Assembly: GCF_021568855.1 (NCBI RefSeq)
Contig: NZ_JAKGUG010000002.1
Location: forward strand, 62,001-126,000
Length of the DNA stretch: 64,000 bases
Direction: 5' to 3'
Origin: Dethiosulfovibrio russensis
GTDB taxonomy: Bacteria; Synergistota; Synergistia; Synergistales; Dethiosulfovibrionaceae
Shown: positions 23,111 through 31,906 of the stretch, piece after piece
Layout: every line of letters starts with the position of its first letter
Numbering within the stretch: the stretch's first letter is position 1
Position numbers and translations under genes: made by a program
The notes under the pieces: model-generated
What the model was told of the DNA's origin: nothing
The model's database searches: none
What the model saw: the letters and a program-made list of their open reading frames with translations, nothing else

Positions 23111-23755
23111 TCAGCAGATCGCCCCGCCGATTTTTTTGTGATCGTCCTCCACCGTTACCGCCGCGGCGAGGGCGGCCTCCAGCCCCTCCACTATGCAGTC
23201 CAGGGACATGCTCGGCTGTCCTCCCAGCCTGGCGGCCTGTTCCGGGAGGTAGGGTATGTGGACAAAGCCGCCTTTTCTGCGGTTGCCCTCCTTGGCGAGT
23301 ATGTGCATCAGGCCGTAAAAAACGTGGTTGCAGACGAAGGTTCCGGCGGTGTTGGAGACCGAGGCGGGGACGCCCTTTTCCTTCATGGCTGAGACCATGG
23401 CCTTTATCGGAAGGGTGGAACGATAGGCGGCGGGACCTTCGGGGGCGATTAAATCATCCACCGGCTGGTTGCCGTCGTTGTCCTTTATTCTGTAGTCGTC
23501 CACGTTTATGGCGATTCTCTCCGGAGTGACGTCGGTCCGTCCTCCCGCCTGACCTACCGAGACCACCACGTCCGGATCCACCTCGGCTATGGCTTTTTCC
23601 AGCCTCTCCAGCGATTTCCAGCGAACGGTGGGAAGCTCGCAGAAAGAAACGGACGCTCCCGCCACGGTTTTTCCGTTCAGCTTTTTGACCGCCTCAAGAG
23701 CCGGGTTGACCGGCTCTCCTCCGAAGGGTTCGAATCCGGTGAGCAATATCTTCAT
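23111..23755 (-). CDS. pcp: Pyroglutamyl-peptidase I
   Basis: A 214-residue cysteine peptidase (family C15) that removes N-terminal pyroglutamate from peptides in the cytoplasm. MKILLTGFEPFGGEPVNPAL at the start, the catalytic triad Glu79 (TPERIAINV), Cys142 (SNTAGTFVCNHV) and His166 (FVHIPYLPEQ) are all present. It sits 11 bases after the DUF979 gene, a pairing common in bacteria, so the DUF969/DUF979 permeases may bring in pyroglutamate or pyroglutamyl peptides. Confidence 0.96.
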   Translation of the reverse strand: MKILLTGFEPFGGEPVNPALEAVKKLNGKTVAGASVSFCELPTVRWKSLERLEKAIAEVDPDVVVSVGQAGGRTDVTPERIAINVDDYRIKDNDGNQPVDDLIAPEGPAAYRSTLPIKAMVSAMKEKGVPASVSNTAGTFVCNHVFYGLMHILAKEGNRRKGGFVHIPYLPEQAARLGGQPSMSLDCIVEGLEAALAAAVTVEDDHKKIGGAIC

Positions 23756-23766
23756 GTTTTTACCTC

Positions 23767-24681
23767 CTAAAAAGCGAGAAAGTACATCAGGGCGATGTTT
23801 ACGCAGAGCATCGGAACGGCCGTCGCTATCTGGGCTTTGATGACACCGTTTTTATCTTCCATCTCGAGAAGAGCCGCCGGAACCACGTTGAAGTTGGCCG
23901 CCATGGGGGTCATGAGGGTGCCGCAGTAGCCGGAGAGCATCCCTATAACACCGGCTATGGCGGGGTTGGCTCCGTGCATGACTATCACCAGGGGGATGCC
24001 TATTCCCGTGGTGATGACGGCGAAGGCGGCGAAGGCGTTGCCCATTATCATGGTAAAAAAGGCCATTCCGACGCAGTAGGCGATCACGGTAGCCAGAGCG
24101 CTTCCGGTCGGGACCACCGACGAGACCATCTGGGCTATGACTCCCCCGACACCGGCCTTGTCGAACAGGAAGCCCAACGCCGCCAGAAACTGGGACAGTA
24201 TGACGGCCCATCCTATGGCGTCGATGAGACGACGTCCCTCGTTTACCGCCGTGCCGATTCCGTTGCCGGTCAGGAGTACGACGGCTATCAACCCAGCGAT
24301 GGAACCCAATCCCAGCCCTACCAGAGCTCCCAGCGAGGTGAACTTGGCCACCAGAAACGTGACGACCGGTATTATCAGGGTGGGGAGGAAGAGTCTGTTG
24401 CCGAACTTTCTAGCTTCCCTGGTCTTCTCCTCTTTGGACGCTTCGCCGTAAAATCCGGACCCCAGGCCCTTGCAGCTCGCTATCACCGCCATCAGGACCA
24501 CCATGCCCCCGATTATTCCGTCCGGTATGATTTTGCCGAAGAGAAAGGTGACGCCGTAAAGGGCCCAGAAGACCGCCGTGCCGACCCTCTTGGCGTTGTT
24601 TTTGTCCAGGAAGGAGCGAAGGGCGAAGACCATCAGCAGAAGCCCCGTGACGACGTACATGTGATCCAGAGTTATCTTCAT
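23767..24681 (-). CDS. DUF979-family membrane permease subunit
   Basis: A 304-residue polytopic membrane protein. Its segments include MYVVTGLLLMVFALRSFLDK, GNAFAAFAVITTGIGIPLVI and MLSGYCGTLMTPMAANFNVV, which match DUF979. These proteins always pair with DUF969 and resemble two halves of an ion-transporter-type carrier. It overlaps the DUF969 gene by 4 bases. Transport of pyroglutamyl compounds is inferred from the pcp neighbour only. Confidence 0.88.
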   Translation of the reverse strand: MKITLDHMYVVTGLLLMVFALRSFLDKNNAKRVGTAVFWALYGVTFLFGKIIPDGIIGGMVVLMAVIASCKGLGSGFYGEASKEEKTREARKFGNRLFLPTLIIPVVTFLVAKFTSLGALVGLGLGSIAGLIAVVLLTGNGIGTAVNEGRRLIDAIGWAVILSQFLAALGFLFDKAGVGGVIAQMVSSVVPTGSALATVIAYCVGMAFFTMIMGNAFAAFAVITTGIGIPLVIVMHGANPAIAGVIGMLSGYCGTLMTPMAANFNVVPAALLEMEDKNGVIKAQIATAVPMLCVNIALMYFLAF

Positions 24682-25358
24682 CGGCTTTCCTCCTCCGATT
24701 CCAGAGACAGATTCTTCATCCTGCGGTCGAACATGGTGTAACGAACCGTCGCGAGGGCCAGAGCGGCCAGAGCGGTGGGAACGGCGTAGAGCGCCATGGA
24801 CAGCAGGTCGACCGAGTATCCGGCCTGTTCCATGACTCCCTTTATGAGCAGAAGCCCTCCGGCCGCTATGAATATGAGCTGACCGAAGAAGTTGCCGTAG
24901 TTCTCCGCCGCCGCGGCCATTCCCCTGATCTCGTCCAACACGGATTGGGGAAGAGTCCTACCTTTGGCAACCGCCCCTTCCGCCATGGGTGAGATTATGG
25001 GTCTTATGAAGGTGGGGTGTCCTCCGAGCTGGAGCCCCACGGCGCTGGTGGCCTGGCGGAACACCATGTAGAGAAGCATTATCCTTCCCGCCGTGGCGCC
25101 TTTCAGCTTCATTATGAAGAGCTCCGCCTGCTCCCTGAGACCGTGACGCTCGAGCAGCCCTATGACCGGCAAGGTCAAGATGAAGAGAGACATATACCGA
25201 TTGGTCACGAAGGCGGTTCCGATGGCCTCCAGTATTTCATAGGGTCCCATTCCTCCGGCCAGACCGGAGGAGAACCCCGCCACTATGACGACAAGTAGAG
25301 GGTTGAGCCTCAGCCCCAATCCCACTATGACGACCAACACGCCTACCAACCTGATCAT
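24678..25358 (-). CDS. DUF969-family membrane permease subunit
   Basis: A 226-residue membrane protein with MIRLVGVLVVIVGLGLRLNP at the start, ILTLPVIGLLERHGLREQAE in the middle and GLQLGGHPTFIRPIISPMAE near 125. This is the DUF969 pattern. It is the first gene of DUF969-DUF979-pcp and lies just downstream of a Crp/Fnr-type gene. Confidence 0.88.
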   Translation of the reverse strand: MIRLVGVLVVIVGLGLRLNPLLVVIVAGFSSGLAGGMGPYEILEAIGTAFVTNRYMSLFILTLPVIGLLERHGLREQAELFIMKLKGATAGRIMLLYMVFRQATSAVGLQLGGHPTFIRPIISPMAEGAVAKGRTLPQSVLDEIRGMAAAAENYGNFFGQLIFIAAGGLLLIKGVMEQAGYSVDLLSMALYAVPTALAALALATVRYTMFDRRMKNLSLESEEESR

Positions 25359-25393
25359 TTTCTATCCCCTTTCGATTACGACAGGCGACCCTT

Positions 25394-26098
25394 TCACTGG
25401 ACCCTGTCGGTGTACTTCGCCAGTCCCTTCATGTCCTTTATGACGATTTTTCTGTTTACCTTTTCCAGAAGTCCCTCTTCGAAAAAGGATTTCAGTATCC
25501 TGGATATGGTGATCCTGGAACAGCCTACGTTGTAGGCCAGTTCGCTCTGGGTGAGGGCGGTGGTTATCATTCCCTCGGTCATCTCGGCGTCCTCCGTGTC
25601 GGAGCAGGCGTAAAGCCGAATGAGAGCGTCGGCCACCCGTCCGGTGGAGTCGTTGAAGACGTTGTTGGCAAGCTGCAACGTGACTATGCGGAATTTCCTG
25701 GTCATGCTGTGGATGAAGTAGCGGTAGGCCTCGGGGTTGCACCGGAGCTCTTCCTCCAGGACGGCCTGGGCGATGCAGGATACGGCGGAGGGTTCCTTGG
25801 CGTAGAGGACGTAGTTGAGCGAGCCTCCGTCGATGAGGTCCATCTCGCCGAACAATTCGCCGGGGCGGAGGACGTAGAGCAGCTTCTCCCTGCCCGAGGA
25901 GCTTATGATGGCCTTGGAGATCTTTCCTTCCACCACGATGCCGAAGCATTTTCCCCGCCTTCCCGGCTCCACGACGTCGTTTCTAGGGTATCTCTTGAGT
26001 TTTCCCCGAGGAGCCAGAGTTTCCTTGAAGTAGTTTCTCATCTCCAGCTGCTTCTTCTCGTCGAAGACCTCGCGGTAGTAGCTTTTCCCTTCGTTCAC
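25394..26098 (-). CDS. Crp/Fnr-family transcriptional regulator
   Basis: A 234-residue regulator with a cyclic-nucleotide-binding-type beta barrel (LRPGELFGEMDLIDGG near 80) and a C-terminal winged helix (ALTQSELAYNVGCSRITISR, ILKSFFEEGLLEK near 190). The Arg and Ser that bind cAMP phosphate in Crp are not in their usual place, so the ligand is unlikely to be cAMP. There is no N-terminal Cys cluster of the Fnr kind. It starts at a GTG with GGAGGCG upstream and ends 35 bases before the DUF969 gene, which it may control. Confidence 0.85.
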   Translation of the reverse strand: MNEGKSYYREVFDEKKQLEMRNYFKETLAPRGKLKRYPRNDVVEPGRRGKCFGIVVEGKISKAIISSSGREKLLYVLRPGELFGEMDLIDGGSLNYVLYAKEPSAVSCIAQAVLEEELRCNPEAYRYFIHSMTRKFRIVTLQLANNVFNDSTGRVADALIRLYACSDTEDAEMTEGMITTALTQSELAYNVGCSRITISRILKSFFEEGLLEKVNRKIVIKDMKGLAKYTDRVQ

Positions 26099-26192
26099 GG
26101 TTATCTCGCCTCCATCTCTCCTGGCGATTCAAGAACATACACATAAGTATAGACAATGTATTTTTTGAAATCTGTAGTCCAGGCTACAAAAA

Positions 26193-26220
26193 AGGAGCGC
26201 CCCTTTTAAGGGGAGCTCCT
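26193..26220 (-). terminator. Terminator after the first C1A peptidase gene
   Basis: AGGAGC-G-CCCC-TTTTAA-GGGG-A-GCTCCT with one internal mismatch, followed by TTTTTTG on the minus strand. Confidence 0.8.
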
Positions 26221-26244
26221 AAGAGAGGTTCTTTTCGGGTTTAT

Positions 26245-28125
26245 CTATCTCCTGCCGAACAGGGCCAACATGGGCAGACCCAAGAGGAGCGCCGCCGGAG
26301 TGAAGCCGACGGAGCATCCACCGCCGCTTCCGAAGGGGGACCATTCTTCTTCCGCGGTGGAGCTGTAGGAGTTGCTCACCCCGGTTACGACCGGATAGGT
26401 CTCGGGGATCTTGTCCGCCCAACCGGAGGGCATGTCGAAGATGACGGTGTATTCACCGGGATCGAGAGAGAGGTTCCGTCCCGAGGTATTCCAAGTATTT
26501 CCTCCGTCTACGCTCCAGCGAGCTCCGGCGTCGGCGGCGTCTTGAGGGGTTATGGTTATCGTCAGGGAACCGTTCGCTTTGGTCCCAGTGACGGTTCCCA
26601 AGGCCTTCAGACACACGTTGGCGGTCTTGTTAACCGACGTTATGTCCTTCCAGTATGTTCCGTTCGAGGAGAAGTAGCTCTGTCCAGCTCTAGTAGAGGC
26701 CTTATCCGAGTACCCCTCCGCAAGACCCTCTGAAGCTATGGGATAGTCGTATCCAGGCGTTTTGACCTTGACCACGACGGAGAACTTGGTTCCGGCCTTT
26801 ACCGAGACGACGGAGGACAGATGAACGGTATGATAACCCGGCTCCTGGAGGGTTCCAGTCTGGGACGATATGTCTGCGGTTCCCGTCGTCGGGCCACCGG
26901 TGACGCCGGTGTAGACAGATATCTCGTAGGTGTTGCCCACACCTCCGACGTAGAAGGAGACCGCCTTTATGTCGGTGTCCACCGTGGCGGTGAATACGTT
27001 GGCCATCCAGGCGGTGTTGTCGACCATGCCGCTGGGAGCGTAGGAACCGCACCACCCGAAGGGGTCGTACTGATATACCCTGTCGTAGCTGGCAGGATCG
27101 CCTCCTACGTAGGCGGCACCGGTGTCCATAACGGCGTCCTCGTAGGACAGGTAGAAGTAGCCTCCGTCGCCCCAGCCGGAGCCCCAGGAATTTTTCACTA
27201 TCCAGGCTCCGTCGGAGGACGGCTGATTGGACGAATTGAAGTTGCTCTTGGAGTAGCTGTCGTCCCATCCGACCACCGTGACGGCGTGGTTGGCCGAACC
27301 GATTGAAAGCCCGTCGGGGTTGCCCGAGGGAGTATAAGAAGCGTAGGTCGAGGGATTGTAGTATGGAGAACTATCCCAGCTTCCACCTTGAGGATTGTTG
27401 GCAAACATTCCGATCGAAACGGCTCCGTAATTCATGAGGGCGGTCTTTATGTTCTCCACGCTGGCCTTCTGATATCTGGTGTCGTTATCGTAATAGAAAT
27501 AGTAGACGTCCCTGAGGGCCCTGGATATGGGCGCGGTGGCGCTGGGGGCGGTCGAACCGTAGGGTGCGTTCACCTCGTTAACCGCTCCGGTTCCACGGGC
27601 CAGAAGAGCTATGGCCTTGAAGTCGTCTCCGCCTTTGTCCATGAGATCGGGAAAGTCGGAGGCATCGTAGTTTCCGAATCCGACCAGCTCGCTGGTCTGA
27701 TCCACGTAACCGTAGTAAGCCAGAAACTGTTCGGCGTAGTCCGGGTTAGCGACACCCGCCTTTAGGGCGGTGGATTCCATGGAGGCCATGGCGCTGAAGG
27801 TCCAGCAGGCTCCGTAGGGGCTCTGATCTCTAACAGGGGAGACCAGGCCAAGGGGTCTAAGATCGTAGCTTACCGGAAAGGAGGACGCGGCTTTTCCGTC
27901 CGACCTAAGCACCGATACCCCGGCCAGGTGGCTGAGGTCTACCGGAGAGGGTATACGCCCTCTGTGGGGTTTATCGGAGGCGTTTTTGCCCTCATCGGCT
28001 TGGTCCTCCATGTAGCTTTCGAAAGCGGGATTCAACGGAGCCATTTCGGCGGCCCAAGAGGCCGTCGACCAAAGGAGCAGACATAAAAAACAGGAAAACA
28101 ATCTCACGTATTTTTTCGTTTTCAT
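26245..28125 (-). CDS. Secreted papain-like (C1A) peptidase with lectin-like domain and Synerg-CTERM
   Basis: A 626-residue exported peptidase. A signal peptide (MKTKKYVRLFSCFLCLLLWS) leads to a short propeptide with MAPLNPAFESYMED. The catalytic domain has Gln101, Cys107 (YGACWTFSAM), His280 (ANHAVTVVGWDD) and Asn312 (VKNSWGSGWGDGGYF). A lectin-like beta domain of the type found after bacterial C1 peptidases follows at about 340-500, then a short beta-sandwich. The tail GGGCSVGFTPAALLLG ends in ALFGRR, the Synergistota sorting signal. It probably degrades extracellular protein for fermentation. The 987-residue neighbour is a close duplicate. Confidence 0.92.
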   Translation of the reverse strand: MKTKKYVRLFSCFLCLLLWSTASWAAEMAPLNPAFESYMEDQADEGKNASDKPHRGRIPSPVDLSHLAGVSVLRSDGKAASSFPVSYDLRPLGLVSPVRDQSPYGACWTFSAMASMESTALKAGVANPDYAEQFLAYYGYVDQTSELVGFGNYDASDFPDLMDKGGDDFKAIALLARGTGAVNEVNAPYGSTAPSATAPISRALRDVYYFYYDNDTRYQKASVENIKTALMNYGAVSIGMFANNPQGGSWDSSPYYNPSTYASYTPSGNPDGLSIGSANHAVTVVGWDDSYSKSNFNSSNQPSSDGAWIVKNSWGSGWGDGGYFYLSYEDAVMDTGAAYVGGDPASYDRVYQYDPFGWCGSYAPSGMVDNTAWMANVFTATVDTDIKAVSFYVGGVGNTYEISVYTGVTGGPTTGTADISSQTGTLQEPGYHTVHLSSVVSVKAGTKFSVVVKVKTPGYDYPIASEGLAEGYSDKASTRAGQSYFSSNGTYWKDITSVNKTANVCLKALGTVTGTKANGSLTITITPQDAADAGARWSVDGGNTWNTSGRNLSLDPGEYTVIFDMPSGWADKIPETYPVVTGVSNSYSSTAEEEWSPFGSGGGCSVGFTPAALLLGLPMLALFGRR

Positions 28126-28200
28126 AGATTACCTCCTACTTTAGATGAGAGACGGCCTCCCTTCGAGGAGACCGCCTCTTCAAGATCTGTATATTGTTAT

Positions 28201-31164
28201 CTATTTTCGCAGAAAGAGCAACGGCAGAAGTAAAATTGCCGTCGAGGGAACGAGACCGACGGAACATCCGCCGCCACCGCCGGAGGGCGGGGTCTCACCC
28301 TTGTTGACCGCTTCCACTATGGTCTCGATGTCCGCCAGGGTGGGAGTGGTCAGTTTGTCTATCTCGGCCTTGTATTCGCTGAACTTGGACTGATCCAGGT
28401 TCTCTATGTAGATGTTTACCAGGTCCTGATAGACGTATTTACCCGTGGATATTTTGCTCAACACATCGTCGATGAACTTCGCTTTGTCGTGTATATCCAC
28501 CGCCGTTCCGTCCAGGTCGTCGAAGGAGAGGCCACCGGAGCCGTTGGACAGGATGAACTCCAGATAGGGGAATCCGTCCTCGTCCTTCTTGAGCGAGGCG
28601 AGTTTCTCCGCCATGAGGTTTCTGCCCTTGAAGAGAAGGGCCTTGTCTCCGGAGGTTACCCGGAACCGGAAGGCGAGTTTCTCCGACGATCCAGATGCCA
28701 TCAGCGATTTTCTCTGGGCCTCCGGAAGGGAGACGTCCAGTCCGTCGAAGTCCTTCGATCCTTTTTTGGTCTGCACCATCACGGGAGTGACTTTACCCTG
28801 AGCTCCCTCGTACCCCATGCCCAGCCTGGAAACGTAGGTGCTGTCGCCGGAGGCGGAGGAGAAGTCCAGCTCGGAGCCGGGGATCAGGGAACCGGCCATG
28901 GCCAGGGCGACCTCTTCTCTCTTGAACAGTGCGATCAGGTCTGTGTTGTCGTTTACCAGATCGACGAGATCGTCCGTTTTCACCAACGAGGCCCCTCCGT
29001 CGGAGCTGACCACATCGTCGCTGACGACGACCTTTTCGACGTCTTTGGAGTTTACGGAATAATAGGACACCGTCACGGTCCAGTTACGTCCGCTTCCGTC
29101 CTCGGCGGTAACGGCGTAGTTGACGGGGGAGCTGAAGTCGTTGGAGGTGATCCCGCTGACCTGTTCTACCCCGCCGACGGCGGCGCTAGCTCCTCCGGAG
29201 AGATCGAAGGTCGCGACCAAAGACGTCAGATCCGTTCCCTTTTTGACGTCCGCCGATACGGTGTATTTACCCTTGTCTATGAAGCTGTCGCCCACCTGAT
29301 TCGGAAGGGTGTAGCTGAGTATGTCCTTTCCGGTTCTGGGAGCAGGAGCCACCGTGACGGTTACTGTCCAGTCCTGGGTGGTTCCGTCCTCGGCCGTCAC
29401 ACTGTAGACGACGGGAGATCCGAAGTCGTTGGAGCTGGTGCCGCTGAACTGGTTTACCCCGCCTACGGTTGCGCTCGCTCCACCGGAGAGGACGAAGGAA
29501 GGCACCAAAGAGGTGACCGAGGTTCCAAAAGGCACGGTTACGCCGACCGTATGAAGGTCTTCGTTTACGATGGAGCTTACCTGGCCTGGTATGGAATAGC
29601 CCAGAATCTCCTTGCCGGTTCTAGCTACATGGTTTAACCCGAAGGCCTTAAGGCATACGTTGGCGGTGCTGTTCACCGTGGTGACATCGGTCCAGGCAGA
29701 TCCGTCGGAGGAAACATAGCTCTGTCCCGGCGAGGAGGTAGCCTTATCGGAGTATCCGATGTGTCGAGCCTCCATCGCTATGGGGTAATCATATCCAGGC
29801 GTGATCAATTTCACCACGATGGAAAAGCTATCTCCAGCCTTTACGAAGACGGGATATTCCAGCTGAACCGTACGGTATCCCGGCTCTTTCAGGGTTCCTG
29901 TCTGAGAGGGATATCTCTTGGTCCCGGTGGTTGGATAACCGGTGACGCCGGTGTAGACCGACAACTCGTAGGTGTTGCCTACCCCTCCGACGTAGAAGGA
30001 GACGGCCTCCACCAAAGTATCCTCTGCCGCGGTGAAGACGTTGGCCATCCAGGCGGTGTTGTCGACCATTCCACTGGGAGAGTAGGAAGAACACCACCCG
30101 AAGGGGTCGTACTGATATACCCTGTCGTAGCTGGCAGGATCGCCTCCTACGTAGGCGGCACCTGTGTCCAGCACGGCGTCCTCGTAGGACAGGTAGAAGT
30201 AGCCTCCGTCGCCCCAGCCGGAGCCCCAGGAGTTTTTCACTATCCAGGCTCCGTCGGAGGACGGCTGGTTGGACGGGTTGAAGTTGGTTCTGGAGTAGTT
30301 GTCGTTCCAGCCGACCACCGTGACTGCGTGGTTGGCCGACCCCACAGAAAGGCCGTCGGGGTTGCCAGAGGGGATATAGGACGCATAGGTGGAAGGGTTG
30401 TAGTAGGAAGAGTCGTCCCAGTTCCCACCCTGAGGGTCCCCGGCGTACATTCCCACCGACACAGCCCCGTAGTTCATAAGGGCGGTCTTTACGTTCTCCA
30501 CGCTGGCCTTCTGATATCTGGTGTCGTTATCGTAATAGAAATAGTAGACGTTTCTGAGGGCCCTGGACACGGGAGCTGTGGCGCTGGGGGCGGTCGAACC
30601 GTAGGGTGCGTCCGCCTCGTTCACCGCTCCGGTTCCACGGGCCAGCAGGGCTATGGCTCTGAAGTCGTCTCCGCCGTTGTCCATAATGCCGGGAAAGTTG
30701 GAGGCGGTATAGTTTGCAAACCCCGGCAGCTCGGAAGACTGGTCGACGTAGCCGTAGTAAGCTATGAACTGCTCGGCGTAGTCCGGGCTGGTTACCCCCG
30801 CCTTTAGGGCGGTGGATTCCATGGAGGCCATGGCGCTGAAGGTCCAGCAGGCGCCGTATGGGTTCTGGTTCTTTACTTCCGTGACGTATCCCAGCTCCCT
30901 GAGGTCGTAGCTTACCGGAAAGGACGGAGCTGATTTTCCGTCCGACCAAAGCACCGATACCCCGGCCAGGTGGCTGAGGTCCACCGGAGAGGGTATACGC
31001 CCTCCTAAGACAGCTCCGGAACCGGCTCCATCGTTGTTTTTCTCGTGTATGCGCTCCATGTAACTTTCGAAAGCGGGATTCAACGGAGCCATTTCGGCCC
31101 ATCCCGCCGCCGCGACCAAAGTTACGATCACGGCACACAGAAGGATCTTTCCCCAATTCTTCAT
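28201..31164 (-). CDS. Larger secreted C1A peptidase with two DUF5018-type repeats and Synerg-CTERM
   Basis: A 987-residue protein. Signal peptide, then a catalytic domain nearly identical in layout to the neighbour (Gln100, Cys106, His279, Asn311), then the lectin-like domain. Two tandem repeats of about 90 residues follow from about 505, each starting RTGK(E/D)ILSY-like and ending TAEDGT-x-DWTVTV. They resemble DUF5018 beta-sandwich domains. A further 280-residue region is unassigned. The C-terminus GGGGGCSVGLVPSTAILLLP ends LLFLRK, the Synerg-CTERM pattern. Extra domains suggest attachment or spacing from the surface (inference). Confidence 0.9.
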   Translation of the reverse strand: MKNWGKILLCAVIVTLVAAAGWAEMAPLNPAFESYMERIHEKNNDGAGSGAVLGGRIPSPVDLSHLAGVSVLWSDGKSAPSFPVSYDLRELGYVTEVKNQNPYGACWTFSAMASMESTALKAGVTSPDYAEQFIAYYGYVDQSSELPGFANYTASNFPGIMDNGGDDFRAIALLARGTGAVNEADAPYGSTAPSATAPVSRALRNVYYFYYDNDTRYQKASVENVKTALMNYGAVSVGMYAGDPQGGNWDDSSYYNPSTYASYIPSGNPDGLSVGSANHAVTVVGWNDNYSRTNFNPSNQPSSDGAWIVKNSWGSGWGDGGYFYLSYEDAVLDTGAAYVGGDPASYDRVYQYDPFGWCSSYSPSGMVDNTAWMANVFTAAEDTLVEAVSFYVGGVGNTYELSVYTGVTGYPTTGTKRYPSQTGTLKEPGYRTVQLEYPVFVKAGDSFSIVVKLITPGYDYPIAMEARHIGYSDKATSSPGQSYVSSDGSAWTDVTTVNSTANVCLKAFGLNHVARTGKEILGYSIPGQVSSIVNEDLHTVGVTVPFGTSVTSLVPSFVLSGGASATVGGVNQFSGTSSNDFGSPVVYSVTAEDGTTQDWTVTVTVAPAPRTGKDILSYTLPNQVGDSFIDKGKYTVSADVKKGTDLTSLVATFDLSGGASAAVGGVEQVSGITSNDFSSPVNYAVTAEDGSGRNWTVTVSYYSVNSKDVEKVVVSDDVVSSDGGASLVKTDDLVDLVNDNTDLIALFKREEVALAMAGSLIPGSELDFSSASGDSTYVSRLGMGYEGAQGKVTPVMVQTKKGSKDFDGLDVSLPEAQRKSLMASGSSEKLAFRFRVTSGDKALLFKGRNLMAEKLASLKKDEDGFPYLEFILSNGSGGLSFDDLDGTAVDIHDKAKFIDDVLSKISTGKYVYQDLVNIYIENLDQSKFSEYKAEIDKLTTPTLADIETIVEAVNKGETPPSGGGGGCSVGLVPSTAILLLPLLFLRK

Positions 31165-31215
31165 GTGTCCACTCCCCTTTCTCGTTCTCTGCGGATAACT
31201 CTCGCCACCTTAAAG

Positions 31216-31250
31216 ACAAAGGGCCTCCGACATCGGAAGAGGCCCTTTGT
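31216..31250 (-). terminator. Terminator after the RelE-type toxin gene
   Basis: A 12-bp perfect stem, ACAAAGGGCCTC with GAGGCCCTTTGT, and an inner CCGA/TCGG pairing. It lies between the toxin stop and the start of the larger C1A peptidase gene. The T-rich tail is short (TGTCTTT). Confidence 0.65.
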
Positions 31251-31317
31251 TTCCATTTAACAACGACACCCACGAAAGTGTCAAGAAAAATACGATATCT
31301 TGCCAGGTCACCACGGT

Positions 31318-31620
31318 TCATTTACCATATCGGCCTCTAATTCTTCGCGGCAAGGAGCGTCGGTAGACTTGGCTTCGGCGATCGATACGCAAAGCGATAA
31401 TTACGAAACGCTCGTCCTCTATATCGCAGATTACACGTATATCGCCGATTCGATACCGCCAGTAACCTCTAAAATTACCCGTCAAGGCCCGTCCCCTATC
31501 ACGAGGGGTCTCCAATGTGAGAAGTTCGTCCAGATAGCTCCCTACACGTTTACGATCTTCATTAGACAGGGCTTCAAGTTCCTTTCGCGCTTTTGACGAG
31601 AGCTCAATCGTCCAGGCCAA
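31318..31620 (-). CDS. RelE-family toxin
   Basis: A 100-residue RelE/ParE-superfamily protein. AWTIELSSKARKELEALSNE opens the fold; GNFRGYWRYRIGDIRVICDI is the typical central strand pair, and RIDRRSQVYRR is the RelE-type C-terminus. It would cleave mRNA on the ribosome. It overlaps the antitoxin gene by 17 bases. Confidence 0.88.
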   Translation of the reverse strand: MAWTIELSSKARKELEALSNEDRKRVGSYLDELLTLETPRDRGRALTGNFRGYWRYRIGDIRVICDIEDERFVIIALRIDRRSQVYRRSLPRRIRGRYGK

Positions 31621-31837
31621 GACGGAACCTCACGTCCTCCCATTTATGGGTCTTAAAGTTATCTGCCTCCCAATCTTTATATCCCGCTTCGGCGGCCTCT
31701 ATGTCTTCAAGGTCCTCAAGGTACTGGATCAATCCTTCCCGAACGTAAAAACTTTTGCTTCTGCCTTCACGGGCCGCCCGTTCGGAAAGTATACGGTTTA
31801 ACTCTTCATCGAGCTTTACGGTGATCACGCTTTTCAT
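31604..31837 (-). CDS. RelB-type ribbon-helix-helix antitoxin
   Basis: A 77-residue antitoxin. MKSVITVKLDEELNRILSER begins a ribbon-helix-helix domain; GRSKSFYVREGLIQYLEDL and DIEAAEAGYKDWE follow, as in the DUF6290/RelB group. An acidic C-terminus would hold the toxin. GGAGGTG lies upstream of the ATG. Confidence 0.87.
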   Translation of the reverse strand: MKSVITVKLDEELNRILSERAAREGRSKSFYVREGLIQYLEDLEDIEAAEAGYKDWEADNFKTHKWEDVRFRLGLDD

Positions 31838-31857
31838 CTACGACACCTCCAAGTCAT

Positions 31858-31883
31858 CCGTGGTATTACCTATACTACCACGG
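31858..31883. promoter_or_regulatory. Operator palindrome of the RelB/RelE operon
   Basis: CCGTGGTA and TACCACGG form an 8-bp perfect inverted repeat with a 10-base centre. It lies about 20 bases upstream of the antitoxin start, where a -10 element is expected (minus-strand TATAGG within the centre). This is the usual place for autorepression by an antitoxin. Confidence 0.6.
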
Positions 31884-31906
31884 CGATATATCCTTGAAAA
31901 GGCTCG

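Noticed and set aside
28149-28178. Inverted repeat between the two C1A peptidase genes as a terminator
   Set aside because: The stem has two mismatches and no T run on either strand. It may only be part of the leader.
31216-31250. Hairpin as a riboswitch of the large C1A peptidase
   Set aside because: It is a single simple stem without conserved loops, best explained as a terminator.
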